64,000 bases of DNA from assembly GCA_951812655.1 (NCBI GenBank), contig OX638319.1:682001-746000 (forward strand), written 5' to 3'. The position numbers and the translations under genes are program-made. This document shows, in pieces, positions 60,382-64,000 of this stretch. Origin of the DNA: an uncultured Candidatus Nitrosopumilus sp. GTDB lineage: Archaea > Thermoproteota > Nitrososphaeria > Nitrososphaerales > Nitrosopumilaceae. The notes below the pieces were generated by a model. It saw nothing but the letters and a program-made list of their open reading frames with translations. It searched no databases and was not told where the DNA came from. Every line of letters starts with the position of its first letter. Within the stretch, counting starts at the first letter, position 1.

Positions 60382-60455
60382 GGGCCCGTAACTCAGCTTG
60401 GTAGAGTAACCGGCTCATAACCGGTGAGCCAAGGGATCGAAGCCCTTCGGGCCCA
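60382..60455 (+). tRNA. tRNA with anticodon CAT (Ile2 or elongator Met)
   Basis: Acceptor GGGCCCG/CGGGCCC, discriminator A. Anticodon stem ACCGG/CCGGT closes CTCATAA (anticodon CAT). T-stem AAGGG/CCCTT encloses ATCGAAG, with A where T54 is expected. It lacks the initiator's three G-C pairs in the anticodon stem. The GGGCCCG start resembles tRNA-Ile2, whose C34 is modified, but Met-elongator is not excluded. Confidence 0.85.
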
Positions 60456-60567
60456 TCATTTTCCATTAGTTTTAAAATGAGCCCATTCAAAATTATCTGG
60501 CCGCAATGAAGAATCAGAGTTATATCTGAATTGATGATTGGAAGGCATTTGTCTGAGCTGCCAAAAA

Positions 60568-61173
60568 TCATTTATTAATTTGATCTTTCACTTTATCTAG
60601 AACATTTTTGTCTACTAGATTCTGTTCATACAAAGCCTCTGTAATTTGTAAAATGTTCAGAACTGAATGCATCCTAACATCCAATTCTGACAAAGCCTCG
60701 TCTGCTCCTTCCATTCTGTTGACTATCACATATGCATCCTTCACGGAAATTTTTGCATCTTTCAGTGATTTAACTGCGTTAACAACCGAACCGCCAGTTG
60801 TTGCGACATCGTCAATCATAACTACTGCCATGTCGTCGCGAATTTCCCCTTCTATAGATTTCGTTGTACCGTAATCTTTTGGTTTGCTTCTTACATAGAT
60901 TAGCGGTCTAATTGTTTCGATGGCTAATGCAGAAGCTATAACTAAACCTCCGGTAGGCACGGATACAATGGAATCAAAGCTATCTAATCCTATGTCCTGC
61001 ACAATCTTGCTTTCAAGATGTTTCACCATTTTTCTAAATTCAATGGGGTAGCTCGGCACTAATCTTAAATCTACATAGTATGAACTCTTTTTTCCACTGG
61101 CAAGTGTATAGTCTCCAAATTTTATTATCTCTTTTTTGTACAAAAATGTCGCAAACTCTTTAACAAATTCCAT
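60568..61173 (-). CDS. pyrE: Orotate phosphoribosyltransferase
   Basis: This 201-residue enzyme of UMP synthesis has the PRPP-binding motif VVMIDDVATTGGSVVNAVKS, the early Lys/Tyr residues SGKKSSYYVDLR and a flexible loop SKPKDYGTTKSIEGE. I start at the ATG at 61173, about 25 nt from the GGATTTATTT element, instead of the open frame up to 61221. Confidence 0.93.
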   Translation of the reverse strand: MEFVKEFATFLYKKEIIKFGDYTLASGKKSSYYVDLRLVPSYPIEFRKMVKHLESKIVQDIGLDSFDSIVSVPTGGLVIASALAIETIRPLIYVRSKPKDYGTTKSIEGEIRDDMAVVMIDDVATTGGSVVNAVKSLKDAKISVKDAYVIVNRMEGADEALSELDVRMHSVLNILQITEALYEQNLVDKNVLDKVKDQINK

Positions 61174-61192
61174 ACTAAAATTAACTACACTG

Positions 61193-61202
61193 GATTTATT
61201 TT
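61193..61202. promoter_or_regulatory. AT element shared by pyrE and the LarA-like gene
   Basis: GGATTTATTT on the plus strand (AAATAAATCC on the minus) lies about 25 nt from the pyrE ATG (61173) and about 26 nt from the divergent ATG at 61224. The single element can serve as TATA for both directions. Confidence 0.5.
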
Positions 61203-61223
61203 GTTTTGTATTGTGAGTCAATT

Positions 61224-62306
61224 ATGCCCGAGATCTGGTTAAATTATGGTATTACAGACGTTGTTTTGGATATAAAAGCGGAGAATTTGGAGCAAAAGAT
61301 CGACTCCGAAGGAAAAATTTTGGATGATTTGACAATCAATGAAAAACTTAATGCACTTGATTTGTCAAAACCCCTTGAACTTGTAGTTTTACATAACTCA
61401 AAATCAGTTCAAAAAATCATTACTTCATTGTTCACACTGTGTGAGCAGAAATCAAAACCATTTCCAAAAATTTTCACTGAGAGAAAAATCCTAAATCAAG
61501 TTAAATCTGGTTTGCCTGAGGGAAGCTCAATAAATGAATTCGATGATGCTGAAATATCTAATTCAAATCTTGTATTTGTAGGTGAGATGGAATTTAATGG
61601 ATTGTTTGGTTATGAGACAATCTCTACTAGACTGATAAAAAAATTTGGCCAAGAAAACATGCTTTCGGCTTATGCCAAAAGGCATGGTAATCTTCCTGCA
61701 CCTGGAAAATATTCTGAAAGCTTAACAGAGGCAAAAAAGTTTACTGATAATTTTGAAATTAAGGGGATTGAAATTGTCGCAAACTCTGAAGGTATTTTAG
61801 ATTTCTCAATTGGCCATCCTTCTGAAACTATTTCATCTGCCCATATCTTAGAATCAAATTCCATTAAAGATGTTGGCGAGCATAAAACAATGGTGATAAG
61901 CACTGGTAAAGATGCTAGCAATTCAACCCTTTCAAACTCTTTTTCCTCGCTTTGGAATTGTTCAAATGCAATCAAAAATGATGGCCTAGCAATTTTAGTT
62001 GCTGAATGTAAGGGTGGGTTAGGAACTGAAACCCTTCAGCAATTCGTTGAAGGAAGATTAACTTTAGAACAGCTTCTAAATCCCTCACAATACATTAACG
62101 GAATGGAAGATCTGTTGTTTCTTTCGGAAATACAAAAGAGTTTTCAAATTGGATTGATTTCAATTCTGCCTGATTTTTATGTGAAAAAGCTCAACATGAT
62201 CTCAATGCCTGGAATAAAATATTCCATGGACTATGTTCTTAAAACACAGGGAATGAGACAAAAAGTTGCTGTGGTTGCAGACGGTGCAAGACTTTTGCTA
62301 AGGTAG
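61224..62306 (+). CDS. LarA-like protein (nickel-pincer racemase superfamily?)
   Basis: The 360-residue protein begins MPEIWLNYGITDVVLDIKAE, like LarA-type proteins, and near the C-terminal half has NCSNAIKNDGLAILVAECKG followed by GLGTETLQQF, resembling the glycine-rich LarA domain. The His cluster that binds nickel is not obvious, so racemase activity is doubtful. Its ATG at 61224 fits the upstream element. It overlaps the convergent protease gene by 9 bp. Confidence 0.45.
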   Translation: MPEIWLNYGITDVVLDIKAENLEQKIDSEGKILDDLTINEKLNALDLSKPLELVVLHNSKSVQKIITSLFTLCEQKSKPFPKIFTERKILNQVKSGLPEGSSINEFDDAEISNSNLVFVGEMEFNGLFGYETISTRLIKKFGQENMLSAYAKRHGNLPAPGKYSESLTEAKKFTDNFEIKGIEIVANSEGILDFSIGHPSETISSAHILESNSIKDVGEHKTMVISTGKDASNSTLSNSFSSLWNCSNAIKNDGLAILVAECKGGLGTETLQQFVEGRLTLEQLLNPSQYINGMEDLLFLSEIQKSFQIGLISILPDFYVKKLNMISMPGIKYSMDYVLKTQGMRQKVAVVADGARLLLR

Positions 62307-63407
62307 GAGACTCGGCAAAAAATTTGATGGGAGTGGAGCACATAATACGGCTAGTCCTATGATTCCAATGTATACTAGTTTTCTACTTTTTGATAGAGGT
62401 GAAACATCATCTAAAGGTGATGCACTAGGATTTCTTGAACTTAACACTAGAATCAAAATCGCCATTAGCCAATAATTCAACAAAACTAGAATTCCCATGC
62501 TTCCAAATGTTGCATATCTGTGTAGCTTTGATCCTAGTAATGTCCTTGCCATGTGTCCTCCATCTAATTGCCATGCTGGCAGCAAATTCAAAAATGTAAT
62601 CAAGAATCCAATCCACGCTGCAAACATTATTGGCGTCATGATGATTTCTGTCCCTGCTCCCCCTTTTCCAAATAATGCCAAACTGGCTGTCATTAGCAGT
62701 GGTTCTCCCTGATCCCATTCGATCAATCCCCCTTCAGCAAATAACCCGGCGGCAACTTCCTGATCTAAAACTGGCGCAGTGTATGCACCGTAAACTGAAA
62801 CTATTACTGCAATCGCCAATCCTGCAACGGGACCTGCAATGGCCACGTCAAACAAAATTTCTCTATTGATGGTCAATCCACGTGACTGGATGAACGCCCC
62901 AAATGTGGGAATTCCTATCACTGGTAGTCCTGGAATAAAATACGGCCATGTTGTCTTTAGACCATGCGCTTTTGCAGCAATAATGTGACCGAGTTCGTGA
63001 ATTCCTAGAATTCCTAGCAATGATAATGTGTAAACTGCTGCCATTTCAAGTGGATCTCCAATTTCAACTATCGAATTTGTTCCTGATGTCCTATAGTACC
63101 CGTCAATCATTACAAACGAAATAACTATTGCAAACATGATCCGTGGAGTCCATGATGTATTCATCCACCTTCTTTGTTTTTTTGGAGAAAACTTTTGAAT
63201 GATGACATATAGTTTTCCATCATCCATTTTTTCTAATTTACAAACATAGCTCATATTTTCTAATTTTCTTGCTAAATCCTCAAACTTTAATTTGAAATCT
63301 TTATCTTCTATCCCAAACTCCAATGAGAATTCCGTTTTTGTAAAATCACTAACGTTGAAAATAGAATTAACTATCGAAATGATGTCTTCTTGAGATGGAT
63401 TTTCCAC
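62298..63407 (-). CDS. Site-2 protease/M50 intramembrane metalloprotease
   Basis: The 369-residue membrane enzyme cleaves single-span proteins inside the bilayer. It has the zinc motif HELGH in LGIHELGHIIAAKAHG (about residue 155), the later QLDGGHMART carrying the third metal ligand Asp, and about eight helices. An acidic soluble N-terminal domain of about 90 residues precedes. GTG start. Confidence 0.87.
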   Translation of the reverse strand: MENPSQEDIISIVNSIFNVSDFTKTEFSLEFGIEDKDFKLKFEDLARKLENMSYVCKLEKMDDGKLYVIIQKFSPKKQRRWMNTSWTPRIMFAIVISFVMIDGYYRTSGTNSIVEIGDPLEMAAVYTLSLLGILGIHELGHIIAAKAHGLKTTWPYFIPGLPVIGIPTFGAFIQSRGLTINREILFDVAIAGPVAGLAIAVIVSVYGAYTAPVLDQEVAAGLFAEGGLIEWDQGEPLLMTASLALFGKGGAGTEIIMTPIMFAAWIGFLITFLNLLPAWQLDGGHMARTLLGSKLHRYATFGSMGILVLLNYWLMAILILVLSSRNPSASPLDDVSPLSKSRKLVYIGIIGLAVLCAPLPSNFLPSLLP

Positions 63408-63480
63408 TCTATGATGATGGATTTTTCCATTAAATGGTCTTTTGGTTTAAAATTAAATATTGATGTCGTCACGATATATC

Positions 63481-63978
63481 ATGCAGGTAATTATTAGACA
63501 ATTGGGGAATTGTAATCTTAGGAGAGCAGAACCTAGCGATCTAATATCAGTAATGGAAATAAATCTAAAAACTCTTCCTGAACACTATTCTGATTATTTC
63601 TATGAGAGCTTACTTGCAGAACTTCCTGAAGCATTCATTGTTGCAGAAATTGAAGGAAAGCATGTTGGTTATATTATGTGCAAGACTGAATTCGGATTTT
63701 CCAATTTTAAAAAACTAGGTTTTGTAAAAAAGGGCCATGTTGTTTCTATAGCGGTTGTGGATGAACATCGAAAGAAGGGTATTGGAAACGCACTTGTTGA
63801 AGAATCGGTTAACGGTGTTAAGTTAAGAAAATGTGATGAGTTCTACTTGGAAGTACGATGTAGTAATACTGATGCCGTAAGACTTTACGAGAAACAGGGG
63901 TTTGTAATTAGACAACAATTAAACGCCTATTATCGAGATGGTGAGGATGCATATCTTATGGCAATCGAATTAAATTAG
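63481..63978 (+). CDS. GNAT N-terminal acetyltransferase (RimI/Ard1-like)
   Basis: The 165-residue enzyme acetylates protein N-termini or another amine using acetyl-CoA. It has the NLRRAEPSDLISVMEIN start, the acetyl-CoA loop VDEHRKKGIGNAL, and LEVRCSNTDAVRLYEKQGFV, as in archaeal Naa10-like RimI. The ATG at 63481 is about 26 nt from an AATTAAATAT element; upstream in-frame codons at 63460 and 63463 are less likely. Confidence 0.88.
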   Translation: MQVIIRQLGNCNLRRAEPSDLISVMEINLKTLPEHYSDYFYESLLAELPEAFIVAEIEGKHVGYIMCKTEFGFSNFKKLGFVKKGHVVSIAVVDEHRKKGIGNALVEESVNGVKLRKCDEFYLEVRCSNTDAVRLYEKQGFVIRQQLNAYYRDGEDAYLMAIELN

Positions 63979-64000
63979 TTCAAACCAATAAATAAGTCAC

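Noticed and set aside
60344-60571. 75-codon minus-strand frame next to pyrE
   Set aside because: It runs antisense through the whole CAT tRNA gene and has no matching family; probably chance.

Overview
This window is chromosomal DNA from an ammonia-oxidising thaumarchaeon close to Nitrosopumilus. Four things point there: AT-rich DNA with leaderless TATA promoters, the acetyl/propionyl-CoA carboxylase trio of the 3-hydroxypropionate/4-hydroxybutyrate cycle next to an 11-subunit complex I lacking NuoEFG, archaeal replication proteins (MCM, GINS, RFC, Hel308), and a large multicopper-oxidase repertoire with Sulfolobus-type ferredoxins. There is no rRNA, CRISPR array, prophage or insertion sequence.

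Layout. 0-14.4 kb is the accessory part: a secreted NHL protein (cut by the window edge), a secreted multicopper oxidase/amicyanin/beta-propeller fusion, a 1.1-kb gap with gene remnants, a family-5 uracil-DNA glycosylase, a nitroreductase, a secreted acidic Cys-repeat protein, a CARF-like winged-helix regulator and an HTH protein that each carry inverted repeats at their promoters, several very small Cys-rich or membrane proteins, and an aldo/keto reductase. 14.4-24.9 kb is informational: hisS, aIF6, two tandem ferredoxins, tRNA-Ser, rfcS, then a tight GINS-mcm-hel308-GT4 operon. 24.9-31.7 kb holds sugar-modification genes, ilvE, a nucleotidyltransferase, a ferredoxin-NADP reductase, tRNA-Ala, Alba, a PEP mutase-family lyase and a PadR regulator. 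31.8-35 kb is succinate dehydrogenase, followed by argH, two tRNAs, a HemA-like gene, a second ferredoxin-NADP reductase and an inositol-phosphatase-family enzyme. 41-47.5 kb carries rfcL and the biotin-dependent carboxylase; 48-58.6 kb is complex I (nuoABCDHIJKMLN). The end holds a prenyl synthase, an intron-bearing tRNA-Glu, a CADD/TenA-like protein, a CAT-anticodon tRNA, pyrE, a LarA-like protein, an M50 protease and a GNAT acetyltransferase.

How it works together. SdhABCD and complex I feed the quinone pool. Two ferredoxins and two ferredoxin-NADP reductases in the window offer an electron route that could replace NuoEFG. The carboxylase fixes bicarbonate. Promoters are so regular (TATA about 25-30 nt before the start codon) that they decide many start codons here, and three divergent gene pairs appear to share one symmetric TATA element.

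Most notable: a HemA-like protein without the catalytic cysteine, nuoB with strikingly GC-rich codons, tandem duplications placed exactly between convergent genes (accB/peroxiredoxin and nuoN/prenyl synthase), a 15-nt insertion in the T-loop of tRNA-Glu, and perfect palindromes at the CARF-like and PadR regulator promoters. All calls come from reading sequence; no database search was run.
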